Assembly: GCA_003640385.1 (NCBI GenBank)
Contig: RCAB01000012.1
Span: forward strand, 124,001-188,000
Origin: Setaria digitata
Taxonomy: Eukaryota > Nematoda > Chromadorea > Rhabditida > Setariidae
Reading direction: 5' to 3'
DNA: 64,000 nt
The translations under genes and the position numbers were made by a program. The notes below the pieces were generated by a model. The model was not told the origin of the DNA. It did not search any database and worked only from the letters and a program-made list of their open reading frames with translations. Shown here in pieces: positions 27,501 to 40,588 of the stretch. The stretch's first letter is position 1, and each line of letters begins with the position of its first letter.

Positions 27501-30500
27501 GAATTACGCGAGTTACAAAAAATTACATATTCCTAATTTTAGTATATTAATGCAGTAGTTATCAGTACAGTTATAAAGTAATTCTTGCTCTGGAAGGAAA
27601 TGAGAGATGGAAATGAGATAATGAAATGAGAGATGGAAATGGCATTTCGAATGCGGTATTCTTAAATAAGAGCTGATATCATTAATATCATTAAATTAAT
27701 TTCAAACCCCTATTAAGGCCATCATTCAGTGACTGGATTACAGAGAAAAAGAGAAGTGAAAAAAAAAAAAGAAAAACAAAATCAATGAACGAAGAGTCAC
27801 TTATACTAAGACAAGAAAATGGAAAAAAAAGCAAGAAGTGAGGAAAGATTACAATATTCCATAGTGCAAAAAATAAAATAAAAAAAGCACAAAAACATAT
27901 CCCAAGTGGAGACTTATATAAATTAGCTTCAAATTATTTTCGAAGTAGCAACTGACCCAATGCACAGTTCCCGCATAACGACTGACAACGATGACCACAC
28001 GGCAGAACTTGCTCACACTTCTCACCGCAAAGCGCGTTCGCGTAATTATGACATGGTACCATCCAGCAATGGCCACACTTAGCAAATCTTTTTTCTACTT
28101 CAACGACGCACTTTGTTTCATCTTCTTCAGAACAAGAAGTCGTGGCAGTATGTCCGCATAACAATAAGATATTCTGGAAAAAGATTAAAAAATTTTTTTT
28201 GGATTCTTGTCACATCAGTATTGTTTGTGTATCAGGTAACCTCAGGAAAAACTCTTCAGAAGATGACTCAACACGATGGGGACTTATTTCTCTAAGAAAA
28301 ATCCGAGCAAACGATTGCATGACTCTTAATATGGTGAAATGTTAAATTACGATTAATGAATAATTTATTGCACATGTAATTTATAGCTGGTATACGATCA
28401 GTCACAAACGGTTTAGATTTAAAAAAAAAAAAAAAAAAAACGAAAAAAAATATTCAAGCTGACTTGGAAAAATAGCAGTGGAAATTTCAATACATGATTA
28501 ATGTAGACTCACATGTGAGCATTTGCACTGTTCGCTACATTTCTTCACACATTGAAAACCACAGGGTAACTTTTTCTGGCATTTCTGCTGACACACTGTC
28601 TTTTCAAACTGATAACACACAACGTCGGTTGTGTGCCCACATGGAAAAGTTTTGCTCTCGACCGACTGGCAAGAGCCGCAAGACTAAAAGTATAATTCTA
28701 AGATTTAATTTGTCAATTAATCTAACGATTTACAGTTTACAATTTGAGTAAAACTGAATGAAAATAAGTAAAACTACACAAAAATTTAGAGCCATAAAAT
28801 GGGGTCAAATAATATTTCTAAAGGATCACATGAAGTAAAAGATCTCATAAATAGATGTTATGATCAACATAAATGACGTTTTACCTATTAAAATTAATTA
28901 CTGAACTTATATGAATTTCCTCGTATGGAACAAACAGAACAGATGATACGTGAAAACTAACATAAGTATAAATCATAGTTTAATTTATTCCTGCTTGAAA
29001 AGTTGAAGAAAAATCATACTTCACCGCATAACTTTGAACAGGGATGCCGAAACACTGTCGAGCAAGTTTTTAGGCAGGGACGAGTACACATTTTTTCATG
29101 TTCCGGATCTGTCCTAAATTTATTTTTGCTAATTAAACTCTTCATTTCAGTTTTTTCTTTCTGAGACTCATTCTTAGTTGTAATCCTATTATTCCATCCT
29201 TCCCTTTTAGATTTCGTAGTACTTTCCTCGAAAAACAAAACACAACTAAAATAACAACAAAGCTCTTATAAGCTCTGAAATTCTGATTGTTCTGTCAAGA
29301 AATAAGGATGAGAAATAAAAGTCAGCATACCGGTGACAACGTCGGCTACAGATATGACCACAAGTTCGTACAAAATCACAAGGACAATAGCAACCACCTT
29401 CTGGTGTTTTCGTCAGAAATTCACCGGCATCATTAATAAGCTGAAAATTCGAATTTCTATAAATTTGCTAAAGCTAAATTTAACATTTCTTGATTTGAAA
29501 AAGTTCAACAAAATTGTGCTCCTAATTAATTACTTGCGTAACATTATGCCGCATGCAAAACGCTGGAAAGCTGTCGCCAATACAACCAGCACCTGCTAAA
29601 GAGAGGTACAACCGATGCCAAAGATGTGACTTGGATCTAAGGAAATTCATATTGCCTATCACATAGAAACCAAGTTTGGAGCGTGATAAAGCCACACACA
29701 TTCGATTTGAAACCTGAATAGTTTTAGTTTATTTTTCCGTTCAAGTTAATGAAAAAAAAAAAAAGAAATTCAGGAACTGACCGCTAAATATCTCAAAAAA
29801 TTAAAGGATACCCCAAGAAAGCCGATACCATTACTCGGTTTTGAACGTACAAGTGACAGGATAATTATATCATTCTCTTGGCCTTGATAATTGTCGACAG
29901 TTTCAACTAAAGGAGGGCTTTCATACCTGAATTTTAATGCTACTTGTGTTTTTACGTAGCTTGCCTGCGCTGTATAGGTACACAACAAGGTAATCTGAAA
30001 TAAAAATAAGTGAATCACTTTCACTAAATGGCGTTTAGTTTAACTATGTAGAGAGAAGCTAGTACATATGTTGGCTTTCATGATTTTGAAAAAAAATAAA
30101 AAAGGAAGTACACAGACTTGCGAAGACGTATAGCCCTGCTGAACAAAATAAACAGCTAAATTGACCATAAAGTCGCCTTCAAATGAATTTCTGTGCGAAG
30201 TAGAGAAAAGCATATCTTCCTCATTAAGATGACTAATGAAATACAGACTTTTCCGACACCCTGCAAGAATGGAAGGAATTGAAAAATCAAAAAAATTTGA
30301 GTTTATGATAATTTTCTTATTTCACTCTGGTCACATGCTACTTAAACTCATATCCTTTAACAATAACTTAGATAACTATAAAAGTCTTAAAAGTCCTACC
30401 TTTAATATCTGGATAATTGAAAACATTGTCGCCATTCTCTATTAAGGGATAAAACAAAGGCATAACTGTATTTGATATAAGAGGCGCCATACGATGCTGT

Positions 30501-33500
30501 TTTTCCAATACTGCGCATGGGAAATTATTTTTGATCAATCTTTCGAACAACGATATATCCAAATCGTACTCACGAGCGAGAGTGAATACTGCTGAAGCAG
30601 TTGCCCCGACCATTGGTCATAGATACTGGACAATCAGAAAAACAAACATACAAAAATCAACCAAAAATTATAGCTGTGAATCAGCTGACTATAAACAACG
30701 TAAAATTTGAATAATTATACTAGAAGATTTAACGAAAGAGGCTAATGCAAAAAGACTAATTAATATACAAATCCCCATTTTTTTTTCTAAAACTCCATCG
30801 GTTTTTTTATTTATGAATTAAGAAAGAACTAAACGAAATACACCATCAATCAGCAACGAATGATGGTATAAGTCAATACGTGTACAGAATTAGTAAAGAG
30901 GACTCAAATCCAACCAGGATTTGGCCGCAGTTGCTGATGATCTCCAATTAGAACAGCATGTTGACATTTATCTGCAATGCTTGTCAAAACATGAGCTTCT
31001 AGCACTTCTGCCGCTTCTTCCACTATTACAATAGGGCAACGAAGCCGATCCAAAAACGGTCTTATTTTTGCAGCGCAAGTCGTAGTTGCACCAATAACCT
31101 GAAATCCAAACAAAATGGAAGCCAGAGATCACAAAACTGTATAAAGCATAATGGAAGTAAGAATTTTTGAAACGCTTACAATTTCAGAAAGTATTCCTTC
31201 TTAAATCATGTTCAAAATTGAAAGCATCACCAGTCAAATGGAAACAAAAATTCTTCCAAGGGTAGCTTTCTAACATTAACTTTTTGGATAATATGATGAA
31301 ATAAAGAAAAAAATAGACCAAAGCTTTTCGCAGAACAATTTCATCCAGACGATCGAATTCTTTCTTAACGTCTTTCATAACAGATTGATAGTTTCTTAGC
31401 AAAACATCTAGTCTCTTGCTTACAGTAATCTTCAGCTTATTGATCCAGTGCATGTACAGTGACCAGCGGCGGTGTCTGTGTAAAGTTTCCAGGTTTTTAA
31501 TAGACGAAGCTTCTTCCGCAGTTATAGGAGAACTCTGAAAATCTTACCAAACAAAAATATGTTGAATGCAAAAGGTAACAATTCATAAATTAAAATCATA
31601 AAGTACTTGGATTAGAAAAATTTTTGAAAGTAGATACTTTATAAATTGGTGAATTCTTCCGGCCAAAATGTGAATTTTAAAAAATAAATGCGAAAAATGA
31701 AAAATAACTTTTAATATATTAGCCTTCACATCCTTTAGTCTTGTAATAAGCTTAGCGTCGCATTTTACCTGAAATATTTTGGAGGTCATAAAGTAGCATC
31801 AGAAAATACTTGATGTCTACTATATTAAATAATGGATACAAGAGATTATTAAAATGCCAATTAATAAAATTGCCTGTTTTGACCCAGTGAATATTTTATC
31901 TGAGAATACTGTGACTGGTTTGATGGCAGCTGCATTAGGATCTTTATCAAGATCCCACTCACCAGCATGATAATAGTCATCTATATCTGGATCAGTCTTA
32001 AGTATCCGTTCCTGAAAATTCAAAAGTCAGTATTTAATGGATTTCTGCAACATCCTCCATTAAAGTGAATTATGCTAAAGCAATTTTTACTCGAAACAAA
32101 GAAGAGACCGATTCAATTTCGTATACTGACCAGTTATTCAACAATAAACATAATTGTGGATCTGCGAAAAAAGTGCGCAAAAAACATAAGTTTCCATTAT
32201 TTTTATTTCAAATGTCAAAAAAATCTCTATTGAAAAAAAGGAACCGACTTTTTAAAATTCCTTCTAAAACATAATTTTTGATCTATGTAATTACACCATA
32301 GAAAACAAACTTGTATTTCTTTCCAAACGAGCCAATCATCTTCTTTCGGGGCCGATTCAATCATTTCTTTCTTTTGTTCGCTTTTTTCTTTAAACAGTGC
32401 CCGATCCATGGACCATACAACTGATGTATCTGAATTCTCATTTCCAAAAACCTACAAACTTTTTAATAACAAAGATTTTCAATAATATCGTAAAAATAGT
32501 CAGGTATAAAGAATAAAATTTCATTTATTCCCGGGCCGATAAATATTTGAAAATTTATCTAGCTTATTTAACATGTAATCTATTTGAACTTTTTTGGAAT
32601 CAATGATTCTGTTACTGACGTTGTTTTCTCCACCAGCATATTCCTCTCTGTCGGTATCACCTTCTAGAAGCCATCTGCTGAACATTTCATCAGCCTGAAA
32701 CGAAAGTATTAAGATCTTATATTCAAAATTTGTCGTACTCTAACATTAACAATCTAATTACAAAAGAAAAAATAGAGCTGAAACTTATTTTATATTTATG
32801 AAATAATGTGGAAAAGTCCAAAACAATAATCAAGACCTGAACTTCATTCATAACACAAATTATTTCAAAAACTAACTGAATATTTTTTTCCACAAACGGA
32901 CCGTTGCAATTTAAACTGTCGGATGTGTTCTGGCAACATAACTTTCTGAACGTGCTCAAAAGATAGAATTTCCTTCTTACGCAGCGCCAGAACAGCAGCT
33001 TGAGACCGAATCATTTCCAATAAATGTATTCTTTTTAACATTACTCGGCTCGCCTATGATACTTGATCGTTAAAAATGTCATAAGGTCATGAAATTAATA
33101 AAAATGAAACCTCTTTAAATCATTACTTATGTAGGTGAAAAGGTAAAAGAAATGCAAGGAAAAACCTTATATTTCACTTCATCTGAAATCAGATCGGCAT
33201 GTGTATCCCTTATTTGTCGTTTGGTATACCTGTAATAAACTATTTTATCCTTTTCGTAATGTAGTGCTTGCAAAATAAACGTAAAAATGCAGAAACTCAA
33301 ACCATCTGACTGAATTTGTTACGCAGTGTTGAAGTTTTCTCTAGAAAAATTGGGACAGTAAAAATCACTTTTCTCAAACCAAGTTCCATAAACTTGCATG
33401 CGAAATCGCACGTAGAGCAAAATTGGAAAATAAAAATATGAACTTTTAAATCCCGTAATGCTGAAATGAGATATGGTGTAACATACTTCTGTAAACTTTC

Positions 33501-36500
33501 ACTTTTACAGCGTGATCCCATTCTAACAATATTCGGAAGCTTATTACTGTAGCGTCCATCTTCCATTAAATCCAGAGAAACACCATCCAAGAACTGATCC
33601 AAAGCATGGTTGGTAAAACATACAACCAGAATTGGATTTTCTCTGGCAGGATTCCAAATATTTATATTTTCCAGCAAGATGCGCACAATAAGACGACCAA
33701 TAAAAGTTTTTCCTGGAATTATATCCACTGTAAGCTAAAATCAATGCTGATCTGCTTAAAATCTAACTGATCTCTCCTTAAAGTAAAAGAAAACAAATAA
33801 TGACAGTTACATATTATAAAACTGACTTGCGGTATCTGATTCATTTCACTCTTGGCTGAGCAAAAATCTCCGACTTTCTACATAAGCTAGAAATCTCAAG
33901 TTTCGTAGCACACACTGCATTAATCTGGATAGTTAAAAAGAGGATCTCTGATTTTTGGGCTTCCAAATAACTCTCCGCGTCCCATCCAGTTTTATTGTTT
34001 CTCCATATAAAAGTATGAAGTCACTTTACATTCCCTGACTCTGTTTTAATTTATAGATTTAATTAGGAAGTACTCGGATAGATATAAGGAAAATCATTGC
34101 AAAGTTTCGGATTTTTCATTTGTTCACACTTTTAATAACGAACTTTTGTCACGACTGAGCAGAAATGAAAAGAAATTAATGCTAACCTGTGCCCGGAGGT
34201 CCTTGGATCAGTGTAAGTTCATGTGTAAGAGCATGGCATAATGCATTTCGCTGGGCGTTGTCCAAACCACACACCACTTTGTCGCCGTCAAGTGTATATT
34301 TCAATTTATCCACATTATATTTTATTCCAAAAATACTTATTTCTTTGCCGATTACGGCTTCTATAAAACGCTTCAAAATTCGACTAGTTATAAAAACACA
34401 ACCTTCTGCACAAATCAGACTATTTTTTAAAGAGTCTCGAGAGACGGAGTCTTTTAACAACTAATTTTCAATTTTATAGAACTGTAATGTATAATGAAAT
34501 TTCCACATATGTAACAATTATTTCATGGTAATATGAAATTTACTTTTAATTAAAGATTGAGATCCACTGTAGTCGGTATATTCACTGCTTAAAGAATCCG
34601 AGGAAGAGTCGGAAGAAGAATCCTTGTCTATCTGTTGAAGAAGGTACGCAGGGAATAAAACATTCGTTTCAACTTTAAGCAAATAACGTCCAAATGGAAC
34701 TTCATGGTCACTATCAAAACGCTGGAAATCCCTGTTATTACGCAGTTTCCACAATCAAGTATATAATATAAATTAATTGATTAAATAAATATATATATAT
34801 TTTTTATTTACATATATATATATATATAATCCTGTTAATCAGATCTATTTTGAAATCTAAGAGACTATAGGAAGTTCGGAACAAACACTATTTGATACAC
34901 AAGTTTCATATTTCTTAACAAAGAGTATAACAGTACCTTAACACATTTCAATACATGTTGATACATCTCATAATATGATTTTGATTCAACTAAAGTATAA
35001 ATTTTCGCTCTTGAAACCTTGTGATCATCGAAAAAACATAATCCCAGTTTCCCTTCCAAAAAATCAGTGGAATCTCTCTCAACAATTGTGGCAAGCAAAG
35101 CTTCATCTGAAAACTCAATAAAAAATCGCACTATTTAGGCTAGCAAAAAGTTATAGAACACGATTAATTGCTGGGAAGAAAGAAGAGTGGAAAAAAAATA
35201 AGAAAGTGAAAAAATTATGGAAAGACAGTAAATTGTGATAAAATCTTTTTCTTGTAACAAGCGCTCATAAACATAATCTAAAAGAAAATTTTTTGATTCT
35301 TTCCATTAAACTACGAAAATTAATTAGCTGCACACCTTGGAATTCGTCGCTTGACAGAGTTACTAGCTGTCCAAACTTTAACCGTATACACCAAGAATCA
35401 CCTGTGCTGATTGGCTGAAAATTATCCTTGGTTATTATTTTCCTTCTAACGGAGATGAGAATTCAATAAACAGTTCTAAAAATATAAATCCACAATTCAG
35501 TTTGGAGGTCAAATGCCAGTGACTTCAACCTGGAAAGTAGCGTAACGAATAATTTCTCCTGTACTCCGTTTCAACTGTGCGCCTTCCATCCTAACATCTC
35601 TTATGATTAATAGATCGAAATCTTCAGTTGGATCCACTGTATATGATGAAAAAGTCCCTGAAAGTGAGAATATAAGAATAGTTTTTCTTCTCATTACTTC
35701 ATGAGTTCTATATACTAAAATATATTAACTCTGAGATATATTAACATAAAATATATTAGCTTTAACTCTCACACAGGATTCTTGCTTAACTTTCAGTAGG
35801 TTACTGATGCTACTTTAATTTAGACTTCTTATAACAGACATTTTCTTTTTTGCTGCTTCCATAAACAGATGCCGTCCCGTAAGGGAGCAACGAAATCTTC
35901 ACGCAAAAGACGGAACTGCACATCGAGGTAATGCTCTTGATTTGAATAACTTCCTTGAACGATATTTCTTCGAATATAAGGTCGAACTACAAAAGATATA
36001 TCGTATAGTATGCACTTTTTTATAAAAGCATGCAGTCCTAACAGCCCAGCAGACCAATCGTAGCAATTTTCATAGATCTATGAAATGGATTCCTTAAATT
36101 TAGAACGACACTGTTCTTCATACAATTTCAGCAATACCAGCTGACAATAGCTGCCAAAAACACCATACCTGGATGTAGTATGTCATTGCTATTAGCGTAT
36201 ATTGCCAATGTTCGGAAATCCTCAGGAGGTTCCACATCATCATTATTGATCCATATTGGCCTATAATCTTTCACTGCACGTTCTTCGACCGAATCAAGTG
36301 ATACTCGATTATCAAAATACTTCAGTTCACTGTCACTTATATTTAACTCATGGTCTTCATGTAGATCCATTATCATTGACTCAGAAGTATCGATCTGCGA
36401 GAATAATTTTCAGATAAACATGTAAAAAAAAAAAAAATAGAAATTAGAGGAACTAAAAAAATGAGGACGTAAATAATAAAAGATGGATCTATAATTTTGG

Positions 36501-38969
36501 AATACAACGTTGAAAATAGATTATGGGAACAAAGGAGCAGTTACAAAACAAACAATTAGTTTCTGCAACATTCTGAAAATCGTCATCTGAAGCTCTTCAT
36601 CAATAACAGACCAACAGTTTTCTGGAATTAGCTCCACAAAACTTGAAAATTCATCACATATAGCGTCCTAAAATACTAATATCATACAAAAGCTATTTTA
36701 AACTAGAAAGGGAATGAATTTCTGAATTTCATAAGAACTAAAACAAAGCTGACATTAATTGTAAAAGTGCAAGCAAAACTCACGAAATTTTGAATGTGAT
36801 TAACTTTTGCAATGTACAGTATTTGCATAATGTCTTGAAGGTAAGTGAAAAGAGTCTTGGAGCACTGCTCGACAGCAACATCGTAAGTACAATACGCATT
36901 TTCACGAAGTATAAAAGAAATGAAACTAAAAGACAAATGATAAAAGACATTTTTTTCCTCAAGTTGGCTTTGGATGAAAATAATTTAAGACATTTCAAGA
37001 AAGCGAAAAATAGAAAATGACCCTGATTTAAGAATGTTCTCAACAAAATTGACGACTACAGTCTGTAGATCAGGAAGCTCTGTCAATGAAGCAGCTGAAA
37101 GAAGAGCAAGTAGTTGTCCGTTTTGTTCTCTTTTAGTGTACGGAATCCGCAATCTATTATGCAGCATAGGATTATCGATAGACTTTATCTAAAATAAGTT
37201 TGGTCTTGGAGAAAAAATTCTATCATATAAACACTGTGATATAAAGAATAAAGGATATTCCTTATTGAAACATTATACTTCAATTTAGAGTTTCTCATCT
37301 GTTTTTTCTTCAGAAAATTGTAATATTTTATGCATAAGAATTTTCTTACTAAATTAGATTCCTTCAATGAACCTCGCGAATTTTGCAGATCTGCAAAAGC
37401 ATTTTCAACAAGGATAAAATCCAGCAATGGCCACTCTTTATTCACTCCATATTCTTCCTGCTCTCCGGGACCTAAATATCATTTTCATATCATTTTCTTG
37501 TAATTCATCACTACCCTCACGATCAATTCTTTATCTTGCATCCACTTGTATGACTAACTTAAAAACAACTTTCACACGGCTGATTGAAACAAATCCTGTT
37601 TATTTTCATTTCATATTCGGAGTATTTAAAAAATAAGTTGTAAATAAGCTTGTAAATTAATAAAAGCAACAGAGTGACAATCTCTACTTGATCCTGTTTT
37701 TCTTTCGGTTGTCTCGATGACATTTACATTGGGTGGTTCTATTCCGTCGTCATCTCCAAATTCAAATGTTACTGCTGATGAAACTGAAGTCAAAATACGA
37801 TTCTTAAAAAAAGAAGTAATTTGAATTAATTAATACTCAAAATCTGGAGAAAGAAAATCGAAATAAAAACAAGACGTCTTCTAACAATTCGACCTGATGG
37901 AAAAATCAGAAATTATCTCGTTTTTCGTGCAAAAGTCCATCAAACAAACTTTAATAAACAAAGGGAATTTATTCCATCCATTAAAAATTAACACCTTTGT
38001 TCAACTCTAAAATTAAAAATTCACCTCTGTGAAATTTTCCAGTCAAAAGTTCAAAAACTTCTCTAATCCAACACTTTAAAACTTTGTCAGACTTGTCATG
38101 TGCACAGTGAAGCAAACTATCACCACTCTGTATGTAAAACAAGGCTTTCTTTCTCAAAGCCGTTTGCATTTTATTCTCCATCTCCTGGAAGTCTGAAAAT
38201 TTATCAACTAAACAGAGAGAAAACGAATAACATAATCATTAACAAAACAAACTGAAATCATAAATTATAAATTCATGAGATATCAACAGTAAAACAATCA
38301 ACACATTTATAGAAGTCAGGAAGCGATAAAGATAAAAGGTTTTAAAAATTTTTCGAATGGATAAAAAAAAGAATCTGTCGGAGTAGCATAAAGCTAAAAA
38401 ACATTAATGTAATTTTTTCTTTCTAGATAAATACGACAGCGATAATCACAATGAACTCTACAGAGAACTGCCAGTAAAAGATTAAAAGATTTACAAGTAA
38501 GCTTGGACGAGGAATAACATTAAAAAATGAAAAGTAATAGCAGAGGGAGTCAATACTAGTATTCCATATATTTATGACTGATTTTTTTAGCTAGTATTAT
38601 TTATCACTATTTATTATTATTTAAATATTTACTATTTAAACACTATTAACAGTTAACAGTCGTTTTATTGACTCAATCAGATTTTTCATCCGTTGAAATG
38701 TTATTGTAAACAACTCATGTTCAAATTTGTAACAGCGCTAATAAAAAAAACAAAAATATCTTTTTTTAAAAAGAAAAAAAAAAAAAAAGATACCACTATC
38801 GTTGAAGAACATCACAAGCATCCCATCCTTATCGGAATCCAGCTCCTCCAACCACTCGTCCACTTCCCTCTGCGCCATCTCAATATTTTTAGTAAAGAGA
38901 AAGGACGGTGAATGCATTAAATCCAATCCTAACTCGAAACAGTTCTGACGAAATACATCCGCAAAAGAG
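24512..38969 (-). CDS. znfx-1: ZNFX1-type SF1 helicase with NFX1 zinc fingers (multi-exon; both ends approximate)
   Basis: More than 25 exons run right to left. The N-terminal helical part lies at 38969-36500, with exons at 38794-38969, 38025-38192, 37688-37802, 37350-37471 and 37022-37188. The ZNFX1-specific PEDFRTLAIY (36169-36394) and EHYLDVQFRLLREDFV (35870-35990) follow. The SF1 helicase core contains LDNAQRNALCHAL and Walker A GPPGTGKT, which is split by the intron 33713-34186. Further motifs are CFTNHALDQFLDG (33590), VEEAAEVLEAH (Walker B variant) and GDHQQLRPNP (30915-31098), EKQHRMAP (30500), VDNYQGQEND (29880) and MCVALSRSKLGFY (29670). NFX1-type fingers (CGHxC..CG) occupy 29440-26960, with another Cys-rich segment at 26840-26500. 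A helical tail continues to about 24512. ZNFX-1 acts in perinuclear Z granules in heritable RNAi in C. elegans. I did not find the RZ finger known in vertebrate ZNFX1. The first and last exons are uncertain. Confidence 0.88.
26960..29440 (-). other. NFX1-type zinc-finger cluster of the ZNFX1-like gene
   Basis: Exons at about 29330-29440, 29014-29110, 28510-28680, 27940-28160, 27330-27490 and 26963-27200 each carry repeated Cys/His units. Examples are CGHICSRRCH, CSKLCGE, CGHTTDVVC, CGFQCVKKC, CGHRCQSLCG, CGHCCLRVCG and CGHTCSSLCGEIC. They follow the helicase motif VI exon directly, the order known in ZNFX1. Such fingers bind metal and are thought to contact RNA or protein partners. Confidence 0.88.
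34788..34829. repeat. TA-rich microsatellite in ZNFX1-like intron
   Basis: Two short (AT)n blocks around a T-run lie between the 34541-34750 and 34936-35107 exons. Simple sequence repeat. Confidence 0.85.
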
Positions 38970-40588
38970 CTAAAAAAATATAATTTGAGTGTCCCACGGA
39001 CATGGAAACTTGCAAGTGTTACTTTACTAAGAGTCCCTCAATTTCATTTATATTTCTTCCATAAACAAAAACTGTTATTCAGCAACGAAAAGCAAAAAGA
39101 AAATTTCTCAACAGATGGTGCCTTCTGGTGCCCCCATATCATATCAACATCTCTCGAATGACTTCATCCCGAATTATCTCAATTCTGTACCTGTTTTTTA
39201 GGATGCACCCTAAACTGAACAACTTACCGCATCATTTCATGTGTGATTCTTCCTTTATTGTTCTCACCAAAGACAATAACTCCCCATTCACATCCCAATA
39301 CCGAATCCATTATTCTTGAATCCTTCCTTCCAAAATTCTATATATAAAATCAAATTCCAAATTTCCTGAAAAGAAACCAATTGCTGATGTAACTGAACAA
39401 CTCAATCTTTCAAACCATGTGAAAACTTATTAATCCCTTTTTGGAGCATATTCTATTGGACTTCAAAATTAGCTATAAATATGGGGATTTCGAGGAGCGC
39501 TGCAGTAAATATCGCTTGATGAGGAAGACAGAATTGAAGAAGGGCAAGATTCATATAATCGTAAAAGGACGACCTGAGAGAAAGACGACATCGCCGTGAA
39601 ATTCAGACACAAGATATATGAAGTTTGAAAGGACAGAAAAGACTGATTTTAATTAAAAGAATGAAAACAGCTATCCTACCAAATAAACTGTTTCAAAGAC
39701 AACCCAAATAGATGCATTTCTGAAAATATCAGAAGATTAATGGTGCTTAAGGACTAAATACCTTTGTTATTGAAACCTTTCCCGGAAAGAATCAAATTCC
39801 TGATGGGCTAATTAGGGAGATTCTTCCTCATCTGCTGCCGTTTTATCTAATCCTGAAATATAAATTTTCTCTTGGAAGTGGATATGATCAACAAAATCAA
39901 ATCGCCAGCCCGATTCAATTTTTCATCATGCAGACAAAAAGTTATATAATCTTCACGTCTCATAAATAATAGTGATATAATAGTTGTCCCAAAATTAAGT
40001 GACAAATTAAGATATTTTCCAAATGGACTAGTAATGTTCAACGCTCACACAGTATGGCACTGGGAATTGGAAATGACTCACAAGGAGCAAATCTAAAGGA
40101 TGGAAATGCTGGTAGTAAGACCATCTTGCTGACCGGAAAGCCCTGAACAGTTCAGAATTATTAAAAATACAGATAACAGTAAAGTGCTGCAATAAGCTGA
40201 CACTACGTATTATAACACCAGCAGAATTTTATGTTCAATTATATGAGTAAAAATATTAGTGTGGTGACCTTTAATTTCTTCAACAAAGGTGAAAATATTA
40301 ATGAGGAGAGTCTTATCAACTGACTGCAGGGAAGAATGACTCTCGGCAACGTATTGGTGGACATAGGTTATACTAAAAGACGCCGAGAAACAAATTCAGA
40401 AAAACACCGATGTGACCATGCTAGTGATAATAACTAACCAGGTATAGATTAAGACTTTGGAAACGAGAAAGACTACCGATTGGGACGATAATTTTCAATA
40501 CGCGACGTGGGATGTAAAATTTCTGGGAAAGGCGATTACTTTTTGGGTTGTGCGAGGGAGAATGATTGGTGGAGTGGTCTAGGCTGAC
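38970..40588. other. Divergent intergenic region, ZNFX1-like and esterase-like genes
   Basis: The two flanking genes point away from each other, so this 1.6 kb should contain both promoters and perhaps a missing first ZNFX1-like exon. A 64-residue minus-strand frame at 39847-40041 has no recognisable homology. Around 40550-40588 the sequence becomes GC-richer just before the esterase ATG. Confidence 0.45.
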
